Assembly: GCA_009809945.1 (NCBI GenBank)
Contig: WTPW01000320.1
Location: 97,444 to 161,443, forward strand
Length of the DNA stretch: 64,000 nt
Reading direction: 5' to 3'
From: Gigaspora margarita
Taxonomy: Eukaryota; Glomeromycota; Glomeromycetes; Diversisporales; Gigasporaceae
Made by a program: the position numbers and the translations under genes. Positions 47,057-57,527 of this stretch are shown here, in pieces. The notes beneath the pieces were generated by a model. The model was not told the DNA's origin and did no database searches. It was given only the letters and a program-made list of their open reading frames with translations. Within the stretch, counting starts at the first letter, position 1, and every line of letters starts with the position of its first letter.

Positions 47057-47333
47057 ATTCTTAATATTTTTAAAATTTAATGTAAAAAATGCATACATAA
47101 TAAATAATAAATAAAAAAAATTTGAAAAAAAATTATTCTTAATCTTGATCGCCTATTATAATATGATTAAACTAAAAAAAATTTTACGCGTAATAAGTAT
47201 GAAATAAATACTTAACACTACTTAATATTAAGTAAGGGATAAGTAATATTATTACTTACAAAATTACTTTGATCAGGTCTTTAATTTAGTGTCACTTGGG
47301 AATCACGTATATTAATCATCACGCCCCTATATA

Positions 47334-47857
47334 AGGGAGTTGGGGGTATTGTGGCCAGGGGAGGTATGGTGGCCAAGCGATGTATCTTGTAATCTAGTGA
47401 TCAGAATTGGATAACAAGATATTATCATTTATGCAAAATATAAGTTATTGCATATATTTGATTATATTAGTAAAGTTGCAATTTTTTTACATATTAACCT
47501 TTAACGATCTTGGGATCCCGTGATTGGATTTTAACGATTTTGTACTTGTTAGAATCATCTCACTGAGACGGTCATTTTGGTGGTAAAATCATCTAAAACT
47601 GACCAGTAGATCAAAAATTATTCGCTGTTAAATAATTGGCCACAATACCCCCTCCCCTCTAAAATTTAGTTTTTATATTCTATTTGTATACTAAGCATTT
47701 CTATCTAAACTATATATATAATATAAAGATTTTTTTACAGTAATTTATTCTTTACTAAGTATAGTTCAAATAATAAAAATTGTATAAAAATCTATTGGCT
47801 TATTAAAAAGTTTTATTAGTAGAGACTTTAACCTGGCCACAATACCCCCAACTCCCT
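47334..47857. mobile_element. MITE with 25-bp termini
   Basis: AGGGAGTTGGGGGTATTGTGGCCAGG and its reverse complement form the ends, flanked by TATA on both sides (47330-47333, 47858-47861). Internal copies of the terminal motif (GGCCACAATACCCCC-like) occur at about 47360-47380 and 47638-47660. Superfamily uncertain (TATA or TA target). Confidence 0.75.
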
Positions 47858-47988
47858 TATACAGTACTATTTAAAAAATGATCTACGTTTATTTATCACA
47901 TGACGCTCTTTTTGGTAATTGCTGACTCAGGATAGCCAATGTCCCTGCTGAATAGCTACTACCGTCCCGCCGGAATTAGACGACCCCA

Positions 47989-48722
47989 TATGGGCGATGG
48001 ACTAGGAAAACCCGTCTTCGAAGTGGGGTTTCCATTTTGAGAAAATGACGATTATTGTTTGTGAAACCTAAATTTTTACCCCTGAACAGGGACACGTATA
48101 AATTGTTTTAAAAATTTAAAATATTTATTTTGAAAATTGCAAATATTTGGATTTATTTGGATTTTAACCAGCATTACGAAATTAAGCAGTAATTTAGGCC
48201 ATATCACATGATAATCACATGATTGATAAGACTTGAAAATTTTGTATTACAAACAACCAAACATGCATGTGATCTATAATTGCAGATAGCCAATCAAATC
48301 GTCAAGATCATGTGGTTTATATATAGAAAAAACTTCAATAAATTTGGTTTTATTTGGAAAATACTTGAAAATTTGGATTTACTTGGATAAATTTGGATCC
48401 AAATTTTTACGTGTCCCTGCCCCTGAACTTTTTGTTTATTTTTAGATATCAATTACTGAATAAACAACATCATGTGATTATAAAACATTGATTGACCAAT
48501 CTAATTTAATTGAGCCGTCGATCTTTTGCTGTTGTCCTATTTTTAGAACACATACGTTTAAAGATTGGTCTACCTTCAAGTTAAAATATTTCGATAAATT
48601 ATTATATCAATGTAGGGTGAAAAGTGAAATACATATAAACAGAAACTGGTACTTTGTTTTGAACCAAAAATCTCGAAATTGATAAAAAAGTGTCGAAGAC
48701 GGGTTTTCCTAGTCCATCGCCC
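47989..48722. mobile_element. Inverted-repeat element with 30-bp termini
   Basis: The left end GGGCGATGGACTAGGAAAACCCGTCTTCGA is matched by its reverse complement at 48693-48722. ATAT flanks it on both sides (TA-type duplication likely). It carries a nested hAT MITE (48087-48419). It interrupts cassette unit 3 within its CCCCATATATATATG stretch. Confidence 0.75.
48087..48419. mobile_element. hAT MITE
   Basis: The ends CAGGGACACGTA and TACGTGTCCCTG with a perfect 8-bp TSD CCCCTGAA (48079-48086, 48420-48427). Interior similar to the 43623-44435 element (ATTTGGAT.. repeats), so probably the same family. Confidence 0.85.
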
Positions 48723-48810
48723 ATATATATGATATGTGAAAATTTAATTGGACAATCTGGTGATATTAATATTCCTTTTAAGAGAAAATATAACTTTTTA
48801 GATCAGGTCA

Positions 48811-48894
48811 AGCAGCCATAGCGCAGTGGGCCTAGGCGGTATTCACGAGGTTATAAGACCTTAAGATCGGGAGTTCAATACCCNCAGGCAGCCA
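48811..48894 (+). repeat. tRNA-like (SINE-type) segment, copy 3
   Basis: Same as copies 1 and 2, including the A-box-like TAGCGCAGTGG and the B-box-like GAGTTCAATACCC. One undetermined base lies at 48884. It belongs to the second half of cassette unit 3. Confidence 0.5.
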
Positions 48895-49032
48895 ACCGTC
48901 TTTTATAATTTTAATGTTATTAATAATTTTTAAAATTTTAATCAACAATTAATTGATGAATTTTAAAATCATCTGTTCAACTTTATTTTTACCATTAAAC
49001 GATATATTTTATTTATTTGCTTGTGTCTTAGT

Positions 49033-50564
49033 TAGAGATGGGAAAAATGCGCATGATACCGCATGATAAAAAATTTTTTAATTTTTATCTTTATTATTGA
49101 TAATACATCTAAATAAAGATACTGCATATTGATTCTGAATCAGATTTTGCCTACATATATAAATTTTTACAAATTAGCTAATTGTAAACTTCATCGTTGC
49201 TTATCTTTTATATAATTTGAGAATATACTAGCACCTGGCCCGTGGCACTGCCACGGGAGCTTCGTAAAAAACTTTAAAAATCTGGAAATCTGGAGTAAGT
49301 TTGCATTGGATCGTCACAAAAAAATTCTGTTATACTATTCTATTAACTACGGTATATGGTTAAGATTGAGTTGGGTTGCATTAAAATTATAACATGCAAA
49401 TAATTATATGCCGCAATAATTACAGATTTAAATAGTATCGACATCTTAATTTAAATTTTCTCACGGTCTGATTACGGTCTTTGGATATAGCAAATCAATA
49501 ATGGAAGTGCAATTGAAAAATTTTTTTTTTATTCTCATTATTAAGCAGCGTCAATTACCGTTTATTATACACTCACATATGAAATTAGTAGATATTTTTG
49601 CGCAGACAGGACATTTGTGACTGCGGGATAATTTTATTTTGTTTTGATTTTGCAAGTACAGAATTTGTTTTGATTTTGCAAGTACAGAATTTGTATTAGC
49701 ATTCACCGAAAATTGTTAATTTGAATTGTGATGACATTCTTGATTATAATTTGCTCATCGATATATTAGTCTTAACATTTTGATAACAGGTTATATAACC
49801 AATTAAAAAGCGTTAAAGCACGATAGCTTGATTATATTACTATCAGTTATATTAATTTTAGCATACCGATGATTTTATTGGTTGGTAGATCGACATAAAA
49901 CTACGGATCACTGAGAAAATTAGTTGATTATCAGATAAACTGGGCGACAATAAATTACGACCAAAAATTCTAGAAATCAATCATCTAAATATTTGGTTGA
50001 ATGTAATTTTTTTTTATATTTAGTAATATATTCACAATTTTTTTAATTAATTTTATGCTTTATCTATCGCGGATGATTTGTCGTGTTTTTGCACTTGTTC
50101 TTGCACTTTTCTTGCACTTATTCTTGAACTTGAGGCCATTATACAAACTGTTTTCAGATTCGTGAACTTTTTTTAGCCCAAAATAGTTTGTAAATATTAG
50201 GCAATCAAACAACAAAAAGTAAATTTGGCAAATTCACGTTTCACGATGTTAAAAAATGATATAATAATTACTCAAATGCTATACAATTACTTGACCATGA
50301 TAATCGTCATAATCATCTTACGTATTTATGGTAGTTTTCCCACATTTAGGTCACATTTTTCGGATACGACCAATCAAAAATATTAAAGCGAACAGACCCA
50401 GAATTGAAGTATATAGACAGATTAGAATGTTAATTACACTTATATTTAATTTTTCTATATAAAATTTTGATGGGATAAAATGCGCATGATTCGGAAACAT
50501 GCGCATTAATGCGCATTCATGCGCTTGATTGAGGAATCATGCGCACGCATGAAACCCATCTCTA
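49033..50564. mobile_element. hAT-like element, right copy, carrying a Helitron-like segment
   Basis: The ends TAGAGATGGG and CCCATCTCTA are as in the left copy. Left flank GTCTTAGT (49025-49032), right flank ATTCAAAT (50565-50572). At 49229 the minus strand reads a hairpin CCCGTGGCAGTGCCACGGG, then CCAGGTGCTAG: a stem-loop about 7 bases before CTAG, the form of a Helitron 3' terminus. The following 1.2 kb is the family also seen at 1372-2460. Confidence 0.65.
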
Positions 50565-50572
50565 ATTCAAAT

Positions 50573-51176
50573 TCATAAAAATTTAAGATATTCAAATTAA
50601 TTTAGTTAGTAAGTATAAAGTGCATTTCATCTATATATTTATTCAAATTCGTGTATATTAATATATTCTATTCATGTTAATTTAGTACGTAAGTATAATT
50701 TTATTGATATTTTTCATAGTAAACGATTCACACTCATGAATTTTTAATTTTATTTTATTCGCGTTAATTTCATTGTGTGAGTATACAGATAAAAAATATT
50801 TCTAAGTAGAATAAATCCAATTGTAATTAGAAGTTACATGTAATAAAAACTGAATATTATACCCTGGTCACTATATCAAGATCACAGGGTATAAATCAGT
50901 TATACCCTGGGCACTATGTGTCGAAGCGGAAATTTCATTTCCGCTTATACAGAATATAACTATTTCTAATTAGCTAACGCAGAGTTGTTACATGTAACAG
51001 CTATTATATATATTATATATATATTTTAAATAAACTATTTATCTTAATTTTTTCTATTCCATTTTAGCGAGTGAGTATAAATAACATTTTTTTAATCGAA
51101 ATATTTAATATTTGAATTTATGAATAATTTCTTGCTAAGTCTATCACCCACAATTTCACTCATAAACTAGTCGGTA
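50573..51176 (+). repeat. Array C, right part
   Basis: The array resumes after the 10-kb insertion. Spacers by first base: TTA 50606 (GTAAGT), TAC 50686 (GTAAGT), TGT 50774 (acceptor decayed, GTGAGT), CGA 51068 (GTGAGT), TCG 51171 (GTAAGC). Between 50780 and 51060 a small palindromic insertion adds two hairpins ('tataccctgg', 'aagcggaaatttcatttccgctt'). Confidence 0.7.
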
Positions 51177-51250
51177 AGCATAAAATTATTTGCACTAATA
51201 TTAAAGAATCGCATAGATAATACGGTAAAATAACTTAGGAAATCACGATA

Positions 51251-52712
51251 TAATTGACAATTATAAAGATATTCTTTATTCATTATATGGAAAGTGCACG
51301 AATGTAATGAAAATAACACACATCCAGCATCCGTGTCAGATATGTGATCCTGACAAGAATGGACAAGTGGAGATAAGGATATTGATGCTGCATAAAAGAA
51401 TTTCAAATTAAAATTGCTAGATATGAGAATATGATTGAGTGGATTTCATTAGATAAATTAACTGATATTAGGGAAATCGGAAAATGTGGATTTTGGTCTG
51501 TGTATCAAGCAACTTGGTTAGATTGCATACTTAAAATTAAAAACGTTAAGACTGTTGATAATTATAACGGTGACGATGATAACTATTTTTACGTAAGAGA
51601 GCGTGGACAATCCAGTATTGCTGCACTTAAGACCTTGTCGAATTCTTTAAATGAAGTAGATTAAATCATTATTTATTCCAAAATTTTATTAAATATATCA
51701 TTAACTAACTTTATTGACATATATAAAGTTTAAAATCATATGAAATGTACAATATGGGGGAGTAAGCTTAAGATATATGGATTAACTTAAGATAATTATT
51801 TGATGGTATTTCAATATGCGAATTCTTTAAATGAAGTATGTTAAATCATTATTTATTCCAAAATTTTATTAAATATAATTAACTAACTTTATTGACATAT
51901 ATAAAGTTTAAAAATCATATGAAATGTACAATATGGGGGAGTAAGCTTAAGATATATGGATTAAGATAATTATTTGATGGTATTTCAATATGCAAATAAT
52001 GGGAGTCTTAATAAATATTTAGAAAAAATTTTTCAAGTCCTTACCTGGCAAACTAAATTAAAACTACTTTTAGACATTTCAGAAATTTGCGTGAGATTCA
52101 TTACGCAGGATATATTCATGCTGACTTTTACAGTGATAACATTTTACAAGATCAACACATTAATGAAATTATGCAATCTTATCTTGCGGATCTGGGGCTG
52201 TCTAAAAAGACAGATGAGAATCCATCAGATGATATTTTTGGTGTCAAGCCTTATGTCGCTCCAGAAGTTTTGTTAGGAGAAAAACTTACACCAGCCGCTG
52301 ATATTTTTGGGTTTGGTCAGAAATGCCAACTGGACAAAGACCTTTTGATGGTGATCAATTTGATACCAAACTTGCAAACAGGATTTGTAAAGGAGTACGG
52401 CCAGAATTTGCTATTAGGACTCCTAGCTGTTATATTGAATTAGCAAGGCGATGTATAAATTCCGATCCACAAAACCGTCCTACTGCTAATGAAGTCTATA
52501 AAAAAAATTTACAAATGGGATAAATTCATGAAAAGTTTAGATGATGCTGATGTCGATAAAGTTAAAAAGCAATTTTTGAATACTGATAAGATAGTTAAAA
52601 CATTACCAATCTCACGAAAACATCCAAATTCAATGTATTCTGGCAAATATATTAACACGCGAGAAATACTAAAAAGTTCGATTGAAGATGCCTTAATATT
52701 GCATTATACGTA
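51251..52712 (+). pseudogene. TKL-type protein kinase of module C, frameshifted
   Basis: The leader (YGKC...CQICDPDKNGQ) is frameshifted. The N-lobe starts MIEWISLDKLTDIREIGKCGFWSVYQATWLD (the glycine loop GxGxFG is altered to GKCGFW), with the ATP-binding lysine in SIAALKTL (about 51620-51645). After an intron that has been tandemly duplicated (51640-51993) comes VFQYANNGSLNKYL, then in another frame REIHYAGYIHADFYSDNIL (HAD catalytic loop), YLADLGLSKK (DLG in place of DFG, usual in these families) and YVAPEVLLGEKL. A gap and shift follow at about 52316, then MPTGQRPFDGDQFD...TPSCYIELARRCINSDPQNRPTANEVY and a C-terminal tail ending LILHYT near 52710. At least three frame breaks make it inactive as written. 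It is better preserved than the module B kinase, and no SLR follows it. Confidence 0.75.
51640..51993 (+). repeat. 180-bp tandem duplication across exon end and intron
   Basis: 51640-51819 and 51820-51993 are nearly identical and include the end of the N-lobe exon (NSLNEV), the donor (GTAGAT in copy 1, GTATGT in copy 2), the intron, and the start of the next exon (MVFQYA). The gene therefore has two copies of this donor/acceptor pair. Confidence 0.85.
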
Positions 52713-54531
52713 ATTGTTTTATTTATTTAAGTTAAATTTTGTTCATGATATTTTAAATATAGATTTTCTTAAGTTGAACATTCCTGATAAGCTACTGTAC
52801 TTGCTTATATGTTATGCTCTTCTTTAATTAACTGATGTTGACAGAGAAGCGAAGTTTTTAATATTTACTGACATAATTTTTGGTAATATTTGCTCAAATA
52901 AAGTATTCCAATGTATGCTTGTATTATAATATATGCTTGCATCCTGTATTTTAGGGCTTCATCGTTTTTATTGCATAAAAAATAAATTCATTTTAATTTT
53001 ATTTATTTATTTATTTTTTTTTAAAAAAGCAGTATTGATGTGACTGCATTTATTAAGAAAAAAAGTTTTAATAATTGTCCGGTTGAAATAAAAATTAAAA
53101 AGAAAGATAAAGGACAAAGGAGAACGTAACATAAAGAAGATTAAATGAGATGAATTGGTTTAATTTGAAAATAATAATAATTATTGATTATATACAATGT
53201 CAAAATCTTATTTTTTTTTTTATAAATAAAGTATATAGTTTTATTAGTGCGAAATTAAAATGTAAAATGGATGAGAATTTATAGAGTAGATATCTGGTAC
53301 ACATATGGGAATCCCCACAACAAAAAGAGGCAGTGGGCCAAAAAAATTTTTTTTAAAAAAATGCAATTTCTTGAATTAGAGTAATAGGCATATAATTTTT
53401 TTATAAAATTACGGGATCAAAATATTTTGCCCACTGCATCTTTTTGCTGTGGGGTCACCATATATAGATATTGGATGTTATATAATAACATCTATTAAGC
53501 AGAAGTTCATCTCAACACTGTCGATTCCAAAATTTTACCAGTAATAAAGAAATGAGAATGCAGGCTTAAAATATTTGCTTCGGTCAGATCAAAGACACAG
53601 TTTCTTGTTTCTTTATATCTAAATTCAAAAATATTCATTAGATTCACAGTATTCTCAGAATTAGGTGATAATCAAAGCGAAAAACAACCTTATAAGTAAT
53701 TTGAAATTTATATTATTAGCGTTGTAACTATAATATGTAAAAATTTTAAAAAAAAAGCGATAATCAAAACGCTGCTAATTTCTTAAAAGACAAACTTATA
53801 GGTCCAATTCCAAATTTTTTTTCGAAAACTGAGTAAATAAAATACAACTTCTAAAGTAATTATTATAACAGAATTTTAAGTATATCTAATATATGAATCC
53901 GTATTATTTCACTTCAAAGTCACTACACTACTACTACACTTAAGGATGGTAAAAAGAACGGCTTAAACTGTTTTTTAAATGTTTTTTATTGTTTTAACCC
54001 TTTTTTTAAAACATCGACGTCTGGCAATGAAATTTAGCTGAAGCTAAAAATGTTGCTTCTGGTTGACTAATTTTAGTTTCAGCTATTTGATCGAAATTTC
54101 GAAAAAGAATCGACGTATTATTTTTTATATAATTTGAATTTATTACAACTAATATATGTATAAAAAAAAAGATGAAAAATTATAAGAAATATACTTGATC
54201 GCTTTAAGTTTTTTTTTTCATCAATGCTATACGTAAATAAATTATTGATTTGCCTATAGGCTAAGGTGTTGGTCAACCATGTTTATCAGTTTCAGTAATT
54301 TTTGTAAGTTTAAACGGATTTTTTTAATGGGGTCTTCCACGAATACGAGACATGGAATTTTTTTTTTTACTTTTGAATATTAGTAATCACAATAAATATA
54401 TACTACAAATGAATTACGTAATTTTGGATTACAAATGTTTTAAAACATTTCTAACAAATTTAAAACAAATAATCATGTTTTTTAAAATCATAATTTAAAT
54501 ATTTGCCATCTCTAACTTGCCTCTAACTACA
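52713..54531. other. Gene-free stretch with a small MITE
   Basis: No gene. A 142-bp inverted-repeat element lies at 53313-53454 (CCCCACAACAAAAAGAGGCAG and CTGCATCTTTTTGCTGTGGGG). At about 53945-54515 AAGGATGGTAAAAA and ATTTGCCATCTC may be worn termini of another element. Confidence 0.5.
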
Positions 54532-54781
54532 CTTATTTCACCGACAAGCTTATTTTATAGACAAAAAACTTTTGTAGACAATATATTTCACTGACGGCGC
54601 ATTTCACAACCAATTTTTTGCACTAACCTTAACACTAATTCTAAGCCAAATTCTAATGTCACTAGAATTACTATGCCTTTGAAATGACCTGCTGATGAAT
54701 TAATGCTAGCATTATATTATCTACGAAATGAAATTGTCTGTAAATTATTCATTTGTAAAATAAACTTGTCGGTGAAATAAG
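54532..54781. mobile_element. Inverted-repeat MITE
   Basis: CTTATTTCACCGACAAGCTTATTTTA at the left and TAAAATAAACTTGTCGGTGAAATAAG at the right are inverted with one mismatch. The interior is AT-rich. No TSD recognised. Confidence 0.65.
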
Positions 54782-55022
54782 ATGCCTTGAAGTGAGTGTC
54801 GATGAGTTGATCGGAATCGCTGATGGATTGCTAAGCGACAATGTTTACATAATGTTGGATATAGTCCAATTACCGTCACTCTATTAGATTGTTTTTGCGG
54901 TATAAATGGGTAGTCATTATGGTTCCATATCTCAAATTTTGCTATTAAAGGTTAAATATTAAGATTAGTATCTCTTTTCAAAATAAAATTTATTATACTT
55001 ACCAATAATTTTTAAACGTAGA

Positions 55023-55880
55023 ATGTCTCACCTCAATAATAATGGTTCAAATCAAACTGATAAAGAGCAACATCAAGAAGAACCAACCTTGACTAAATTA
55101 TTAATGAATTTACGAGTTCTATTAATTCTAATTTTCGATGTCGTTTACCACTCGTCTTTGCACGCAAGAAATCTGTGCCAGGTTCGTGGCGCAGCACAAA
55201 TTCTTTGAAGTTCGGTTATATTAGTTTATATTGTAAAACTGCCCAACGAAAACTCTTTGTTAGTGCACTAAAGGCGTTTCTTATGCAAAAATTCAAGAAA
55301 TAAGCAAAACGAACAAATTTTCTGATCGTGTTACGTTACACCTGATCTTTGAAACCTGATTTGTGGATTAGGTGACTACGTCACAATGATCGACATAACC
55401 TGGCACAGATTTCTTGCATGCTCGTCCTTTATGCTACTCTTCAAATAATATATAGGCTATCTTGGCATTAGTTATACCATTTGTCCCACCAATTATTTCA
55501 ATACTCTTTAAATTTTATCTTTCGTAAACAATTCGATGTTATAGGAATGCTTAATATAATAATCGGAATTGCTTCTGAAATTATATTGGCGTAATTTAAT
55601 GCGTAATTTAAAAACATTCCAAAATTTATTCGTTAGGAAAATCATTTATATTTGATGTAATCGGTCTGGGATTTGTTATTACCTTAATTTCGATTAAGGT
55701 TAGATCATTCAAGATGAGACTTTTGCATATTATTATAGTAAATATTTAGGTATAGGAAATTATAAAGGTTTAACAAAAGATGAATCTATTTCTGAGCGTT
55801 GTGAAAGATATTGGAGAAATATACATTGCTTCGATGAGCACTTATCATCGGATGGCAGTTTAGGTTTTGTATTCCTTCTT
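55023..55880 (+). pseudogene. Decayed multi-pass membrane protein gene
   Basis: Starts MSHLNNNGSNQTDKEQHQEE (polar head), then TLTKLLMNLRVLLILIFDVVYHSS, broken by a MITE (55160-55421), continuing MLLFK, GYLGISYTICPTNYFNTL, later MLNIIIGIASEIILA and KSFIFDVIGLGFVITLISIK, and finally a soluble tail DETFAYYYSKYLGIGNYKGLTKDESISERCERYWRNIHCFDEHL. At least four hydrophobic spans suggest an integral membrane protein. Candidate introns (GTAATT...TTAG near 55590-55636) separate some blocks; other breaks are stops or shifts. The sequence is cut at about 55885 by the next element. I do not recognise the family. Confidence 0.5.
55160..55421. mobile_element. hAT-like MITE inside the membrane-protein gene
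   Basis: The ends GCACGCAAGAAATCTGTGCCAGG and CCTGGCACAGATTTCTTGCATGC are inverted. The flanking TCGTCTTT/TCGTCCTT (55152-55159, 55422-55429) match at 7 of 8. The loop carries 'gatcgtgttacgttacacctgatc'. Confidence 0.7.
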
Positions 55881-55888
55881 GAATTGCT

Positions 55889-56437
55889 ACCGTATAAGCG
55901 CGAAACAACGCCCATCTGCGCATCAATTAATTGACCCACGTGTTATTTTGGATACGCCCATGTGCGGTATTTCGAAATGAGTGTTGATCTTTTTGAATCT
56001 AATAAAGTCAATCTTCGATAAACAAATGCAATTAGGAAGGTGAACTTACGGAATACACACTTATGGAATGTAATCTACATATAATATTACTTCACATTAC
56101 AGCATTAGGCGGATCAAATGATGTTACTTATAGAAAGAAAGCACATGTGAAGTGCACTTAAAGAAAGGAAGAGTATGTGAGATGCACTTGTAGAAAGAAA
56201 ATGCATGTGAAGTGACTTATAGAAAGAAAGTGCATGAAGTGCACTTAAAGAAAGAAAGTGCATTTATAGTGGATGCATTTATGAAAGGTCGACTGTATAT
56301 CATCCCCAAAAATAATTATATGCTACTGCGCATTAATTCGGAATGCCCATGGTCATTAATTCAAGATTACCTAAACTATTTCTGAAGGTTCTGATTTTCA
56401 AAATAACTCCCATGAGCGTTATTTCGCGCTTAAACGG
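55889..56437. mobile_element. Inverted-repeat element with internal minisatellite
   Basis: The left end CCGTATAAGCGCGAAACAACGC and the right end GCGTTATTTCGCGCTTAAACGG are imperfect inverted repeats; related 'gcgttatttcgca' sequence lies at 19561. At about 56127-56275 a 30-40-bp unit (AGAAAGAAAGTGCATGTGAAGTGCACTTA) repeats four to five times. Confidence 0.55.
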
Positions 56438-57202
56438 CAATCATTATTATCATGGTTTGCACAAATATGAGTAATTATAATTGTGATGGAGGATTTCTTA
56501 TATGTTTTTTTTTTTAAGTTGCCTTTATCCTGCGTGGGTACAAATAAAGGATTTAAAAAAGATATTCCAAACAGGCCTGCCGAATAATTGATTGTGAAGG
56601 CAATTGATTACTCTTTTTTGAACTCACTTAATTAATTGGTAGTGCAGTCACGATTGTTCGATTGTTCAATAATTATAATAAAGACGTAACATACAGTATA
56701 CAATGTCATACATAAAAAATAACTAACATATAATAATAGTATTCAATACATGCAATCTGTAAAAAAAAAAAAAAAGGGACAAAACATTAATGTTAATAGT
56801 TAATAGCGGTTTACTGTATTTACTGTATTCGGGTGGATAAAATTTCTTCCGTTTCAATTACATGTCTAAAACTTATATCGTAAATTTATAATAATTGAAT
56901 CACATTTTTTTTTAACGATAATTTTAATTGATTGCAATTTTTTATGTTAATAATTTTTACAATCAGTTTATATCATGGTCAAATTTAGTATACAGTCAGA
57001 TCTCTCTATAGTCACACCCTATATAGTCACACCTCTATATAAGCATTCAATATTGTGCAGCTGACTTAAACATAGGTAAAAAGCCCTATTATAGTCACAA
57101 CTCACTTATCCCTTAAACCGTCTAGTGGGCAATTTGCCCGCTAAAAATTTTTTTGTCAATTTTTATGTGCCCACGTCCGATTTTACTAAGCTGTCCCCCC
57201 TA
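56438..57202. other. Gene-free stretch
   Basis: No gene. At about 56993-57060 'tacagtcagatctctctatagtcacacc' resembles a pogo/Tigger-like left terminus repeated with variation; no matching right end was found. A poly(A) run lies at 56761-56775. Confidence 0.35.
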
Positions 57203-57210
57203 CTTTAGTA

Positions 57211-57519
57211 GGGTTTGTATCAGAATCCCGACAGGTCATAATCCCGACAAAAAAATCCCGACAATCAAAAATCCCGACAAATCCCGACAATTAAAAAAAG
57301 TGTCCGTTGAGCAATTTTACTATATAATCGCCTAAACCCAAACCCTAACCTAGGCGCACACCCAAACCCTAACCTATGCACTTGCCTAACTCTACCCAAA
57401 CTTAAATAAACTTTATAATTTTTTGTTGTCGGGATTTGTCGGGATTTTTACTGTCAGGATTTTTTTGTCGGGATTATGACCTGTCGGGATTCTGTTTGTC
57501 GGGATTTTGACCAGCACCC
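57211..57519. mobile_element. hAT-like MITE made of CCCGACA repeats
   Basis: The left end GGGTTTGTATCAGAATCCCGAC and the reverse complement of the right end, GGGTGCTGGTCAAAATCCCGAC, match. The TSD CTTTAGTA is perfect (57203-57210, 57520-57527). Each arm carries about five copies of (A)ATCCCGACA. The loop (57310-57410) has CCTAAACCCAAACCCTAACC-like sequence shared with the loop of the 41515-42172 element. Confidence 0.8.
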
Positions 57520-57527
57520 CTTTAGTA

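Larger units (their letters stand above)
41107..49032. repeat. Three tandem copies of a cassette with nested insertions
   Basis: Units start at about 41107, 42522 and 43222 with 'gcttcattttgctcttttgaaaattttgtat' and run through 'cacctgatctcaaaata', 'tgattggttttgtgcca', 'ttggacaatctggtgatattaa' and a tRNA-like segment. Bare unit length is about 700 bp. Unit 1 carries the nested elements 41515-42172. Unit 3 is split by roughly 5.1 kb (about 43606-48722) holding hAT elements and a broken transposon gene, and finishes at 48723-49032. The identity of the cassette is unknown. Confidence 0.65.

Noticed and set aside
43606..47985. Exact boundaries of the transposon carrying the RING-like gene
   Set aside because: GTGGGATAGCTA and the region near 47950-47975 look loosely inverted, but no TSD or solid TIR could be established, so I did not annotate it as a bounded element.
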